NCBI GenBank assembly: GCA_024635995.1
Contig: JAGXHW010000022.1
Span: forward strand, 1-64,000
From: Clostridiaceae bacterium
GTDB lineage: Bacteria > Bacillota > Clostridia > Peptostreptococcales > Tindalliaceae
Reading direction: 5' to 3'
DNA length: 64,000 bases
The notes below the pieces were generated by a model, which was given only the letters and a program-made list of their open reading frames with translations, had not been told where the DNA came from and searched no databases. This document shows, piece after piece, positions 44,705-52,668 of this stretch. A program made the position numbers and the translations under genes. Each line of letters starts with the position of its first letter. Position 1 is the first letter of the stretch.

Positions 44705-46147
44705 TTATGCTGAAACTGCCGGATTTTCCAAGGGTAATGTGAAAACAAACCGGGTACCCTGGGGATGATTTGCTTCAACCCATATAGACCCTCCGTGTGC
44801 CTCTACCAGCGCTTTGCAATTGGCAAGACCCAACCCAATACCCCTACGTCCGTCCGACACTATTTTGTCATGGGTTACAAACTTTTCAAAAAGTTTCTCA
44901 TATAATTCCTCTTTAATTCCCTGGCCGTTATCAGAAACCATTACTTCCAGATTGTCTTTATTGATAGTGGCTGATAGTTGGATTGCAGCCTCTGGTTGGG
45001 TATGGAGCACAGCGTTTTCAAGCAGATTGATAAGCACTCTGACGATGAGTCTGCCATCCATAGGTACCATGATGACATCTTCAGGTAGTTCCACAGAAAA
45101 GGTACGTTCTCTGAGCAGTCGTTCAACATGGGACACGGCTTCACTAACTACATCGTCCACAACTTCATTTTCTTTTTGGATAACCAGGTGAGATTCATTA
45201 ATGCGGGTCATATCCAGGATGTTTTCCACAAGATTTGTCAACCATATGATTTCCTCGCTAATGTCGGTGGCCAGTTTTTTTCGTTTATCATCCGACAGGT
45301 GTTCATAGTTATCGGCCAACAGGTTACCGGCACCCAGCAGCACTGTCAGCGGACTGCGCAAGTCATGGGCAACAGAGCGTAAAAGTGCGGCGCGGAGTTT
45401 CTCGCTTTCCATGGAGAGGCGGGTTTTTTCCTGTTTGTTATAAAGATCTTCCCGGTCCAGGGCGATGCCTAACTGTGTTACCACTGCCTGGATGATCAAC
45501 TGAGTCTGCTCATCCACCTCAATGCTGTGAGAGTATACCTGCATAATCCCTAAAAAACCGGGAGCGCTTTTAATAACATATTCTCCATGAAAATGAGGCG
45601 GCAAAGGGTGGAAACCGGTATAGATTTTTTGATCTTCATTCAGGGTGATGGTGCATTCGCATCCGCTGGTGTATTGATGGATGTACGAGATACTCCGCTG
45701 AATGATGTTGCTTTTTCCGTTAACAGATAAAAACCCTGAAGCAATTCTGTATAGAGTTTGAGCCGTACGTTCGTTTTTAGCAGCCAATTCCATTTGTTGT
45801 TGAAGGCGGGAAGTGACTACGCCAGATACGACGGCTGTGACAAGGAAAAATAACAAAAGAACAATATCATTTTCGTTGTAGATCACCAGGGTGAACCGTG
45901 GTTCTGTAAAAAGAAAATTCAGTACCATCAGACTGGCAAAGGATGTAATGATTCCGTAGACATAGCTGCTGGTAAAGATGGTGGTGAAAAGCACCCCCAA
46001 CAAAAAAACCATGACGATACTTTCTTTTCCAACACCCAGTAAACTAACAAGGAGAGAGCTGCCGGTTGTGATCAGAAAAATCAGGATGGTTTTAATGCTG
46101 CATGAAAAATACTGTTGGGTTTTCAATGAGTCTTTCTCTTTACTCAT
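44705..46147 (-). CDS. Short KdpD-like sensor histidine kinase
   Basis: About 480 residues. Four closely spaced helices form a DUF4118 (KdpD transmembrane) unit near residues 20-115. A GAF-like segment follows, then the DHp helix with the phospho-acceptor His in LLRSVAHDLRSPLTVLLGA and the ATPase motifs NLLENAVLHT, VSDNGQGI and GRRGIGLGLANCKALVEAHGG. The N-terminal KdpD and Usp domains of classical KdpD are absent, so potassium or c-di-AMP sensing must differ. GGGAG about 9 bases upstream supports ATG 46147 over ATG 46168. A TATAAT on the minus strand near 46180 may give an internal promoter. Confidence 0.9.
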   Translation of the reverse strand: MSKEKDSLKTQQYFSCSIKTILIFLITTGSSLLVSLLGVGKESIVMVFLLGVLFTTIFTSSYVYGIITSFASLMVLNFLFTEPRFTLVIYNENDIVLLLFFLVTAVVSGVVTSRLQQQMELAAKNERTAQTLYRIASGFLSVNGKSNIIQRSISYIHQYTSGCECTITLNEDQKIYTGFHPLPPHFHGEYVIKSAPGFLGIMQVYSHSIEVDEQTQLIIQAVVTQLGIALDREDLYNKQEKTRLSMESEKLRAALLRSVAHDLRSPLTVLLGAGNLLADNYEHLSDDKRKKLATDISEEIIWLTNLVENILDMTRINESHLVIQKENEVVDDVVSEAVSHVERLLRERTFSVELPEDVIMVPMDGRLIVRVLINLLENAVLHTQPEAAIQLSATINKDNLEVMVSDNGQGIKEELYEKLFEKFVTHDKIVSDGRRGIGLGLANCKALVEAHGGSIWVEANHPQGTRFVFTLPLENPAVSA

Positions 46148-46209
46148 GTACTTCAGCTCCCTGGTCATTGTCTATTCATATTATAACATTTGATCTGGGA
46201 ATTGGTGAA

Positions 46210-46860
46210 TTAAACTTTATTTTGAACCCTCTGCAGGCTTTCATTGGCACCGATCACTACCAACACATCGCCCCGATGGATGGTAACTTGTGCTCCTGGA
46301 GAGACGATGACTTCCTCACCATGTTTAATGGCCATAACACTGACACCGTATTTATTTCGTACATCTATTTCCCGAAGGTTTTTGCCAACCCATTTGTCAG
46401 GGGTTAGTACCTCCATGATGCTGTAATCAGGTGCAAGTTCAATGTAATCGAGAATATTGGTGGAGGTAAGATTATAAGCCAATCGAACCCCCATGTCCCG
46501 CTCTGGAAAAATTACCCGGTCGGCACCTGTTTTATAGAGTACTCTGGCGTGGAGTTCGTCCTGAGCCTTTACTACCACATATTTTACGCCAAGTTCCTTG
46601 ATAACGAGAGTAGCCATGATGGAAGCTTTAATTTCTGATCCGATGGCGATGATTGCCACATCTATGTTGCGCATGCCCACTTCACGAAGAGCAGTCTCAT
46701 CCCGTACATCTATGCTGGCAGAATGAGTAACGGAATCGGAGATATGCATTATTCTGTCTGTGTCCTGGTCTATTGCAAGCACATCGTAGCCATTCTTATA
46801 AAGGGTTCTAGCCACTGCAGATCCAAATCGGCCACAGCCAATGACAGCAAACTGCTTCAT
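46210..46860 (-). CDS. trkA: TrkA/KtrA-type potassium uptake regulatory subunit
   Basis: 216 residues: an RCK_N Rossmann domain (FAVIGCGRFGSAVARTLYKNG, with an acidic end to strand 2 in VLAIDQD) and an RCK_C domain (about 135-216, ending GDVLVVIGANESLQRVQ). Such cytosolic rings bind NAD(H)/ATP and gate a TrkH/KtrB channel. No channel gene is in the window. The gene lies between a membrane-anchored unknown upstream and the KdpD/KdpE pair downstream on the same strand. AGGGAGGAAAG precedes the ATG. Confidence 0.93.
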   Translation of the reverse strand: MKQFAVIGCGRFGSAVARTLYKNGYDVLAIDQDTDRIMHISDSVTHSASIDVRDETALREVGMRNIDVAIIAIGSEIKASIMATLVIKELGVKYVVVKAQDELHARVLYKTGADRVIFPERDMGVRLAYNLTSTNILDYIELAPDYSIMEVLTPDKWVGKNLREIDVRNKYGVSVMAIKHGEEVIVSPGAQVTIHRGDVLVVIGANESLQRVQNKV

Positions 46861-46876
46861 AATCTTTCCTCCCTCG

Positions 46877-47374
46877 TTAGCATACAGCTTGATTGTCTGA
46901 TGAATGAGTAACGGATTTCTGGTCCAGTAAACACTCTAACAATATCTTTTCTGGAAAATTTTGATAGAAAACTTGTTTGATGCCAGATTCTTTAAAAAGA
47001 TGGGTATACAATGCATCATTGCAGACAGCAACGGTGAATAGATCTGGATGAAGGTGCCTGGCTTCGTTGCACAGCAATAAGTTGTCCATGTCACTGTCAG
47101 AAAGGGCAGCCACCACCACAGGGATCATGTTTTCAGGCACATGAGGTTCAGTTATACATTGGAATCTGATTTGATGCTGCAGTAAGGATTTTTCCAATGC
47201 ATCCTGGTCCCGATGAGGGTCATAAATTAGCACCGTAGGCTCTATCAATGCTTCGGGGCCCTCAATAAATCCGCCGCTTTCTATAAAACTGTCCAAACGA
47301 ACCATCATCAAATAACCAAGCAAGGATATGCCAATTATTGTGATCAATAAAAGTGCAATCATAATGATCATCAC
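46877..47374 (-). CDS. Membrane-anchored protein of unknown function in the potassium cluster
   Basis: 165 residues. One N-terminal helix (about 2-24, IMIALLLITIIGISLLGYLM) is followed by a soluble domain. This has a beta-alpha pattern reminiscent of a degenerate TrkA-N fold: TVLIYDPHRDQDALEKSLLQ, IPVVVAALSDSDMDNLLLC and VAVCNDALYTHLFKESGI, the last part resembling the way RCK proteins handle neighbouring states. No glycine-rich nucleotide loop is seen. It starts the four-gene run and ends 16 bases before trkA, so it is probably co-expressed. I do not recognise a named family. Confidence 0.7.
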   Translation of the reverse strand: MMIIMIALLLITIIGISLLGYLMMVRLDSFIESGGFIEGPEALIEPTVLIYDPHRDQDALEKSLLQHQIRFQCITEPHVPENMIPVVVAALSDSDMDNLLLCNEARHLHPDLFTVAVCNDALYTHLFKESGIKQVFYQNFPEKILLECLLDQKSVTHSSDNQAVC

Positions 47375-47516
47375 TCTTTTCCATTGTTTTCAGCAGTGAT
47401 CAATTCTTCATGTTCAGTTTAATTCTTTTGGGATTAAGACAGTGTTAGGATTAGAATGGTTATGTTAATTTTTTGTTAAGGAAATATGCATAACAAAGCA
47501 AGTGTTGCAGTTCTCT

Positions 47517-47546
47517 ACCACCAATTAAGAAGGTTGGTGGTTTTTT
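47517..47546 (+). terminator. Orphan Rho-independent terminator
   Basis: ACCACCAA (47517-47524) pairs with TTGGTGGT (47534-47541) and runs into TTTTTT. No protein gene lies upstream on this strand for 3.5 kb, so it may end a small RNA or block read-through. Confidence 0.75.
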
Positions 47547-47599
47547 ATGGAAATTTTATCAGAATTTTCTTTTGTTGAGTGACGTTTTGTTGAATCCTC

Positions 47600-47628
47600 T
47601 TGACAAAGTATGAGTGATACGGTAGGAT
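47600..47628 (+). promoter_or_regulatory. Sigma-A promoter of the ferredoxin gene
   Basis: TTGACA (47600-47605), a 17-base spacer and TAGGAT (47623-47628). The -35 is perfect and the -10 has four of six consensus bases. Expected start near 47636. Confidence 0.75.
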
Positions 47629-47785
47629 AACAGATGTGCTAACCCGACCCATGGGGGAGGGGTAAACGAACGATATTTTCACCAAGGTTTATCAAAATCA
47701 AATCAGTTTGCATACTAAACCTATATGCAAATGTTATGTGATTTTGAGAATCCTTTAAGATTATCACAAGGGAGGAACGACATAT

Positions 47786-47974
47786 ATGAAAAAAGCCATC
47801 ATCAAAGAACTCGCATGTGACAAATCACCTTTTTGCCCAGCGAAAAGAGTATGTCCTGTGAATGCTATCCACCGCGAGGGATTCACAAAACCCTTTAAAG
47901 TTGATGCGGAAACATGTATTGGGTGCGGCAAATGCATTAAAGTATGCCCTCAACGGGCAATCATTATGAAGTAA
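47786..47974 (+). CDS. Small 4Fe-4S ferredoxin-like protein
   Basis: 62 residues. The second half has a full cluster motif CIGCGKCIKVCPQRAI. The first half has Cys residues spaced unlike a standard motif (ELACDKSPFCPAKRVCPVNAI), which with the last Cys of the second motif could hold a second, atypical cluster. It is therefore a small electron carrier or metal-binding protein. GGGAGG is 8 bases before the ATG. It is single, with its own promoter and an unusually long leader. Confidence 0.88.
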   Translation: MKKAIIKELACDKSPFCPAKRVCPVNAIHREGFTKPFKVDAETCIGCGKCIKVCPQRAIIMK

Positions 47975-48072
47975 ACAAAAGGAAGAGGTTCATTGCCTCC
48001 ATCAAAGACCTGAATGTTGATGTAAATGAATTGTTCGTAAGAAGTCATGAAACCAGGATAACGATTAACAAT

Positions 48073-48105
48073 AAAAAAAGCGGGAATTAGCTTCCCGCTT
48101 TTTTT
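48073..48105. terminator. Bidirectional terminator
   Basis: AAGCGGGAA pairs with TTCCCGCTT around TTAGC, with A7 before and T7 after. It serves the ferredoxin unit on one strand and the B12-binding protein gene on the other. Confidence 0.93.
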
Positions 48106-48745
48106 ATGCACAATTTTTTATTTGTTTAATTAACTGGTTTAAGGCTGATAGAGATGGAGAGTACTCATTTGCCCCCAGCTGTTGAAGGGCATGTTGTTTG
48201 TCGCGTATAGCACTTCCCCCTATCACTATTTTGGGCTGTTCAATTGCAGGCAGTGATTTGATGGCCGTAATCAGGTGTTCTGTACTGTTGAGATGCTTTT
48301 CCAAGGTGACTGACAGAACAAGCAGGTCCACTTTAATTTCCTTTAAAAATACCTCCAAACTGCTGATGGGAATACTCCTGCCCATGTAATAGGTTTTCCA
48401 GCCATTGGCTTTGAAAAGCTGTTCAGCCATTTTCAAGATTAATTGATGTTCCTCAGCACCTGGCGGCATAAACATGACTGAGCATTGGATGTTGGGAGAT
48501 TCGGGAAGTGATGATTCCAGGTTGGCAATGAGGTGGTCCACCACGTGGGAGATGAGATGTTCACGGGTAATGTCGATGATTCCTTTTTCCCAGAGATCAC
48601 CCACTTCTGTTAAGGTGGGAACAAATACTTCTGTGAACAGCGGTAGAAGTGAGTGTGGGCCTAAATGGTACTGCATAATTAATTTTTGGGCTTCTTCCTC
48701 TTCTTCCTGAAGCAGGTGTTGGAGAAATTGCTGCTGAATTTTCAT
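48104..48745 (-). CDS. Stand-alone cobalamin (B12)-binding domain protein
   Basis: 213 residues: a helical cap domain (about 1-80, with TEVGDLWEKGIIDITREHLIS, the W-x-EH pattern of CarH/MerR-type sensors and corrinoid proteins) and a Rossmann-like B12 domain. Its metal-ligand region reads PPGAEEHQLILKMAEQLF and is followed by YYMGRSIPISSLEVFLKE. The His is kept although the wider DxHxxG motif is altered. There is no HTH and no methyltransferase neighbour. It may act as a B12-dependent sensor passing a signal to an unknown partner. Start supported only weakly (no strong ribosome-binding site). Confidence 0.82.
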   Translation of the reverse strand: MKIQQQFLQHLLQEEEEEAQKLIMQYHLGPHSLLPLFTEVFVPTLTEVGDLWEKGIIDITREHLISHVVDHLIANLESSLPESPNIQCSVMFMPPGAEEHQLILKMAEQLFKANGWKTYYMGRSIPISSLEVFLKEIKVDLLVLSVTLEKHLNSTEHLITAIKSLPAIEQPKIVIGGSAIRDKQHALQQLGANEYSPSLSALNQLIKQIKNCA

Positions 48746-48827
48746 ATAATCAATTGATTGATGATGTTCAAATGAACCTGATGAGGTTTCATTCTTAGTA
48801 GCTTCGGTACGTCCCTATGTTAGAAGT

Positions 48828-49280
48828 ATGGACAACGAAGATTACCTGAACCGAGACTTTTATCGGCAGAAAAGTCCTTCTGGTGCGATTTTCATGGATT
48901 ATCGTAACCTGGGAAACTTTAATGACAACCACACTGTTCTGTATGGACACAATATGAAAAGTAAAACCATGTTTCACCAGTTGCACAACTATCAGGAAAG
49001 AGCCTTTTTTGAAGAAAACCAGATTATTGAGATTTCAGGTCTTTATGAAACCAAAACCTACCAGGTTTTTTCAGTGTATGAGGTGTCGGCCAATGACTAT
49101 GCTTTCCAGTTGAATTTCCAGGACCAGGAGGAATACCACCGTTATTTGGAATCAGTTGCCTCCCTATCCCTGCACCCGTCAGAATGGGTTTTGGACCCTG
49201 TTCATTCATTGCTGACACTGGCCACCTGCAGTTATGGTGTCGATAATGGCCGTTTTGTTGTGCATGCCCTGGAGATGTAG
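48828..49280 (+). pseudogene. Class B sortase lacking its N-terminal anchor
   Basis: 150 residues covering the sortase B core: DNEDYLNRDFYR, SGAIFMDYRNLGNF, the catalytic His in VLYGHNM, the catalytic Cys in LLTLATCSYG and the catalytic Arg in NGRFVVHAL. A normal SrtB has about 80-100 more N-terminal residues with a membrane anchor. Here an in-frame stop lies 11 codons upstream of the ATG and no good ribosome-binding site is present. No substrate with a sorting signal is nearby. The active-site triad is intact, so loss is recent or a soluble fragment is made; a 5'-deleted pseudogene is favoured. Confidence 0.65.
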
Positions 49281-49303
49281 AGTCACTCAGCTATTGCCAT
49301 CTT

Positions 49304-49312
49304 TGGTATAAT
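49304..49312 (+). promoter_or_regulatory. Extended -10 promoter of the UGA-containing secreted protein gene
   Basis: TGGTATAAT is a perfect extended -10 element (TGn-TATAAT). The expected start is near 49319, giving a short leader with GAGGAGG at 49321-49327 before the ATG at 49336. Confidence 0.65.
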
Positions 49313-49335
49313 AGAAGTAAGAGGAGGTGGATCAA

Positions 49336-50073
49336 ATGAAAAAGATCTATCCATTTTTAATCGTATTAGTTGTGTTCATTTTTGCGACCATAATGGGATC
49401 CAACAATCCCTTGATGCAGCAAGCAGAGGAAGACCCCAGGATCAAAACCGCTTACCGTGACCAGGCCCATGGCTGAGAAGTCACTTGGCCTACTCTGGAT
49501 GAGATTAGGAACAGTGGAAGTAAAGATGAATCGACACAGGTGGAAACAGAACAGGAAAGTATACCAGTTGATAACATGAAGGTGAAATCGATGACCTTAC
49601 CTCGTGACATTACCTCCTATGACCTTAGAAGACCATGGGACACAACAGTGGGAGATGACCAACACCCCCACCTGGCATGGTTGCCCACAAGGGAAGGAAC
49701 TTTGGAAATGAAAGAGATCGAAAGCTTTCCTGTAGCTATCATCAGTGAGGCCCATGTGAATGACTTGTACCTTCATTATGTCAGGGAAGTGAGAAAGGAG
49801 AAAATTATTTCGGATATGCCGGATGATCTGGCAATACTGGATATTGATATTGAGGACGTTCACACTGCCAAGCATTTCAACCGTACCTGGGTACTGGAAT
49901 TTGACCAGCGCATTTTTGACATACCTAATGAAGAACGCCAGTTATTCCTGGAAGGTTTCACCAAAACATTGCTGGAAGGCAACCCGATTCAGAAGCACCA
50001 GACCAACTTTACCGCCCTCAGGGGTATGACAGGCCAGGTGATTGTGGCAAATTTCAGTGTGTTCCACACCTGA
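49336..50073 (+). CDS. Secreted/membrane-anchored protein of unknown family with in-frame UGA (candidate selenoprotein)
   Basis: One continuous frame of 246 codons if UGA 49474-49476 (codon 47) is read. The N-terminus is a membrane anchor or signal (MKKIYPFLIVLVVFIFATIM) followed by an acidic segment. The UGA sits in YRDQAHG-U-EVTWPTLDEI. After a Ser/Glu-rich linker a domain of about 160 residues follows, with LRRPWDTTVGDDQHPHLAWL, VREVRKEKIISDMPDDLAI and TWVLEFDQRIFDIPNEERQ. Signals are good before the stop (extended -10, GAGGAGG, ATG), and a hairpin at 49489-49509 fits a SECIS element. No Cys is present, so a redox pair is absent. If UGA stops, only 46 residues are made. A TGG-to-TGA nonsense mutation is the main alternative. 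Confidence 0.6.
49489..49509 (+). promoter_or_regulatory. Candidate bacterial SECIS hairpin (secreted protein gene)
   Basis: CCTACTC (49489-49495) pairs with GAG (49501-49503) and, after a two-base bulge, TAGG (49506-49509): seven pairs with apical loop TGGAT. The loop starts 20 bases after the UGA and has a G in its second position, within the usual bSECIS limits. Confidence 0.6.
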
Positions 50074-50134
50074 TAGGGGCACAGGGGATTCGTGAAATCT
50101 CACTACATTATAAAGTTAAAAAGGAGAAACACCT

Positions 50135-52561
50135 ATGAATAAAGACCATGAAATCCTGGCACCCGCCGGCACCTTTGAAGCCCTGGTGGCAGCCGTTCAA
50201 AACGGTGCTGATGCTGTCTACCTATCTGGAAAAGACTTCGGAGCACGAATGTTTGCCGGTAACTTTGACCGGGATGAGTTGCAGGAAGCAGTCGTTTATT
50301 GCCATGTGAGAGGAGTCAGCCTGTACGTGACGGTGAACACATTGGTGTTTAACCACGAGATGGACAGTCTTGTGGAATACCTTGATTTTCTCTACACCAT
50401 AGGTATTGATGCAGTGATTGTGCAGGACATGGGAGTGTTGCAGGTTGTGCGGCGTTATTTTCCAGACCTGGACGTACACTGTTCCACACAGATGTCAGTA
50501 CAAACTATGGAAGACATTAAATACCTGGCATCATTGGGTGTGAAACGGGTGGTACTGGGGCGGGAAATGGACCTGCAGCAGATCCGACAGGCTAAAACAG
50601 AAACCGCCGTTCAGTTGGAGGTTTTTGTTCATGGGGCTCTGTGTATTTCCGTATCGGGCCAGTGTCTTATGAGCAGTATGATTGGCGGTAGAAGCGGTAA
50701 CCGGGGCCGGTGTGCCCAGCCTTGCCGTCAAAAATACAGACTTTACAATGAAGATAAGCAAGAAATGGTGGCTTCACTGCAGGGTGACTACCTGCTGAGT
50801 CCAAAGGATTTATCAACTTTAGCAGAAATCAGCCAAGTGGTGGAGGCAGGGGCCTATTCCCTGAAAATTGAAGGACGAATGAAAAAGCCGGAATACGTGG
50901 CTAAGGTGGTAAGAGCATACCGGCACGTATTGGAGGCTGCTGAACAGGGTAGTACGGCGGACATGGAAACCATGGATAAGGAGATGGCCATCTTTAACAG
51001 AGGTTTTACCAGGGGCAACCTATTTGGGGAAAAAGGCCTTGATTTCATGAGCATGGGAAGTTCGGGAAACCAGGGATATGCTGTGGGAATTGTAAAAAGC
51101 TACGATGCCAAAAACGCCAAGCTGACCCTCTTGTTATCCGATGACTTGAATCATAATGATGAAATACAGCTGCGCCGCAAGGATGAGACCGTTGGCGGCC
51201 GTGTGGAAAAGCTGGAGCTGGGAGGAAAAGTGGTAAAATCCTGCAGCAAAGGAGCTACTTGTCAGGTGAATTTTAAACATGCCTGCCAAATTGGTGAACA
51301 GGTGTACAAAACCTATGATGAAGTGATGATGAAAGAGGCACGGGATACCTACCACAAAGAGTTTTTAAAGATTCCTGTTACCATGGAAATCACCATCAAG
51401 CGAGGAATGCCTGTGACTGGCATTCTATCAGATGGTGACCGTCAGGTGCGGGAAGTGTCGGAAACAGTTCCCCAGGAAGCGGTAAAACGGGCGCTTACAG
51501 AAGCAGATGTGATTGGGCAGCTATCCAAAATGGGTGGTACTCCATATGAAGCCAGTCGGGTTCAGGTACACCTGGAAGATGGATTGGCATTGCCCATGAA
51601 AATGTTGAATGAAATCAGACGAAACCTGGTGGAACAACTGAGCATACAACGTGCCAATCGCTACCAACGGTCTTCTCAACAGGCCCGGTGTCAGATTCCG
51701 TTTAATACAGAGACTACTTCCACAAATAGAGTGGCTGATGAAATCTCGCTCACTTATAGTGTTACGAACCTTGAACAGCTTGAGAAGTTGATGGAGCTGC
51801 AGCCGGAGACGATTTATTACAGAGATTTGGATACACTGAAGGAAGCAGCCGCTTTGTTAAAGAAAAAAACCTTTCCTGGGCAGCTGGTACCTCAGGTTAA
51901 CCGCATGGCAACAAAAAACTCGCTAGAAAAATATTTAAATATTATTTCAGAAGCTGGCATAAAAACAGTGCTTATTCAAAACCTGGGACACCTTCATATG
52001 TTCCAGGATTTCAAGATTATTGGTGACTTTAACCTGAATGTGATCAATAATTTATCCTATGGTTATTATGAAGAACAAGGGATGCAGCGCATCACCCTGT
52101 CGCCGGAATTAACCCTGGCCCAAATAGCCGCCATGAACCTAACACCTCATCAGACCGAAATCATGGGTTATGGGTCGTTGCCAGTGATGGCCATGAAGCA
52201 CTGCGTGATTGCCACCGTCTTGGGGCAATCACACAATTGTCATTTGTGCCGTCAACAGCGTTACAGCCTGGTGGACCGGATGAATGAGCATTTCCCCATC
52301 CGAAAGAGCTCAGGCTGCAACACAGAGATCTACAATTCAAAAAAACTGATGTTTATTGAAGATCATGAAAAAGTAAGAAAAGCAGGAATCGGCTTTTTTC
52401 GCCTCAATTTTCTGGACGAAACGCCCCAAGAGATGGAACAGGCCGTGAGGTTTCACCGCAACATGTTGAAAGGAGTTCTGGGGGCTAAAGATGAAGAAGT
52501 GATCCGGAACATAAAAGCAAAAGGTGTTACCAACGGACACTTGTACCGTGGTATTGAATAA
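50135..52561 (+). CDS. U32-family peptidase/RNA hydroxylation-type protein
   Basis: 808 residues. The N-terminal U32 domain shows ILAPAGTFEALVAAVQNGADAVYL, VHCSTQMSVQTMEDIKYLA and the signature EVFVHGALCISVSGQCLMSS followed by GRSGNRGRCAQPCRQKY. The C-terminal region is a DUF3656-like collagenase extension with extra Cys (HNCHLCRQQRYSL). Family members are annotated as collagenase-like proteases; RlhA/TrhP-type relatives are linked to RNA hydroxylation, with conserved Cys residues thought to bind iron-sulfur. AAAGGAG precedes the ATG. It stands alone, and a REP-like hairpin follows. Confidence 0.92.
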   Translation: MNKDHEILAPAGTFEALVAAVQNGADAVYLSGKDFGARMFAGNFDRDELQEAVVYCHVRGVSLYVTVNTLVFNHEMDSLVEYLDFLYTIGIDAVIVQDMGVLQVVRRYFPDLDVHCSTQMSVQTMEDIKYLASLGVKRVVLGREMDLQQIRQAKTETAVQLEVFVHGALCISVSGQCLMSSMIGGRSGNRGRCAQPCRQKYRLYNEDKQEMVASLQGDYLLSPKDLSTLAEISQVVEAGAYSLKIEGRMKKPEYVAKVVRAYRHVLEAAEQGSTADMETMDKEMAIFNRGFTRGNLFGEKGLDFMSMGSSGNQGYAVGIVKSYDAKNAKLTLLLSDDLNHNDEIQLRRKDETVGGRVEKLELGGKVVKSCSKGATCQVNFKHACQIGEQVYKTYDEVMMKEARDTYHKEFLKIPVTMEITIKRGMPVTGILSDGDRQVREVSETVPQEAVKRALTEADVIGQLSKMGGTPYEASRVQVHLEDGLALPMKMLNEIRRNLVEQLSIQRANRYQRSSQQARCQIPFNTETTSTNRVADEISLTYSVTNLEQLEKLMELQPETIYYRDLDTLKEAAALLKKKTFPGQLVPQVNRMATKNSLEKYLNIISEAGIKTVLIQNLGHLHMFQDFKIIGDFNLNVINNLSYGYYEEQGMQRITLSPELTLAQIAAMNLTPHQTEIMGYGSLPVMAMKHCVIATVLGQSHNCHLCRQQRYSLVDRMNEHFPIRKSSGCNTEIYNSKKLMFIEDHEKVRKAGIGFFRLNFLDETPQEMEQAVRFHRNMLKGVLGAKDEEVIRNIKAKGVTNGHLYRGIE

Positions 52562-52575
52562 CCGGCCACCACTTC

Positions 52576-52613
52576 AAAAAGAGGCAAGGGGACGGTTCTC
52601 CTGCCTCTTTTTG
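52576..52613. repeat. REP-like hairpin, copy 2 (complete)
   Basis: AAAAAGAGGCA (52576-52586) pairs perfectly with TGCCTCTTTTT (52602-52612) around a 15-base loop AGGGGACGGTTCTCC. Loop plus right arm repeat exactly at 116-141. It lies between convergent genes and can also act as a bidirectional terminator because it ends in T5/A5. Confidence 0.75.
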
Positions 52614-52668
52614 GGAGTATGCCTGTGCACATAAAAGTATATATAGTGTTAAATATCATTGTTTAGTT

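Larger units (their letters stand above)
47375..47785. other. Intergenic region with an orphan terminator, a sigma-A promoter and a long leader
   Basis: A 411-base region between divergent units. The left part has no gene but ends in a plus-strand terminator (47517-47546), so a short transcript may start near 47430-47460. The right part has a promoter at 47600-47628 and a leader of about 150 bases before the ferredoxin gene, including TTTGCATA/TATGCAAA (47707-47714 with 47724-47731). No known riboswitch core was recognised. Confidence 0.55.

Noticed and set aside
47990-48072. Possible tail of an XRE-type regulator (IASIKDLNVDVNELF)
   Set aside because: Too short and only one loose motif.
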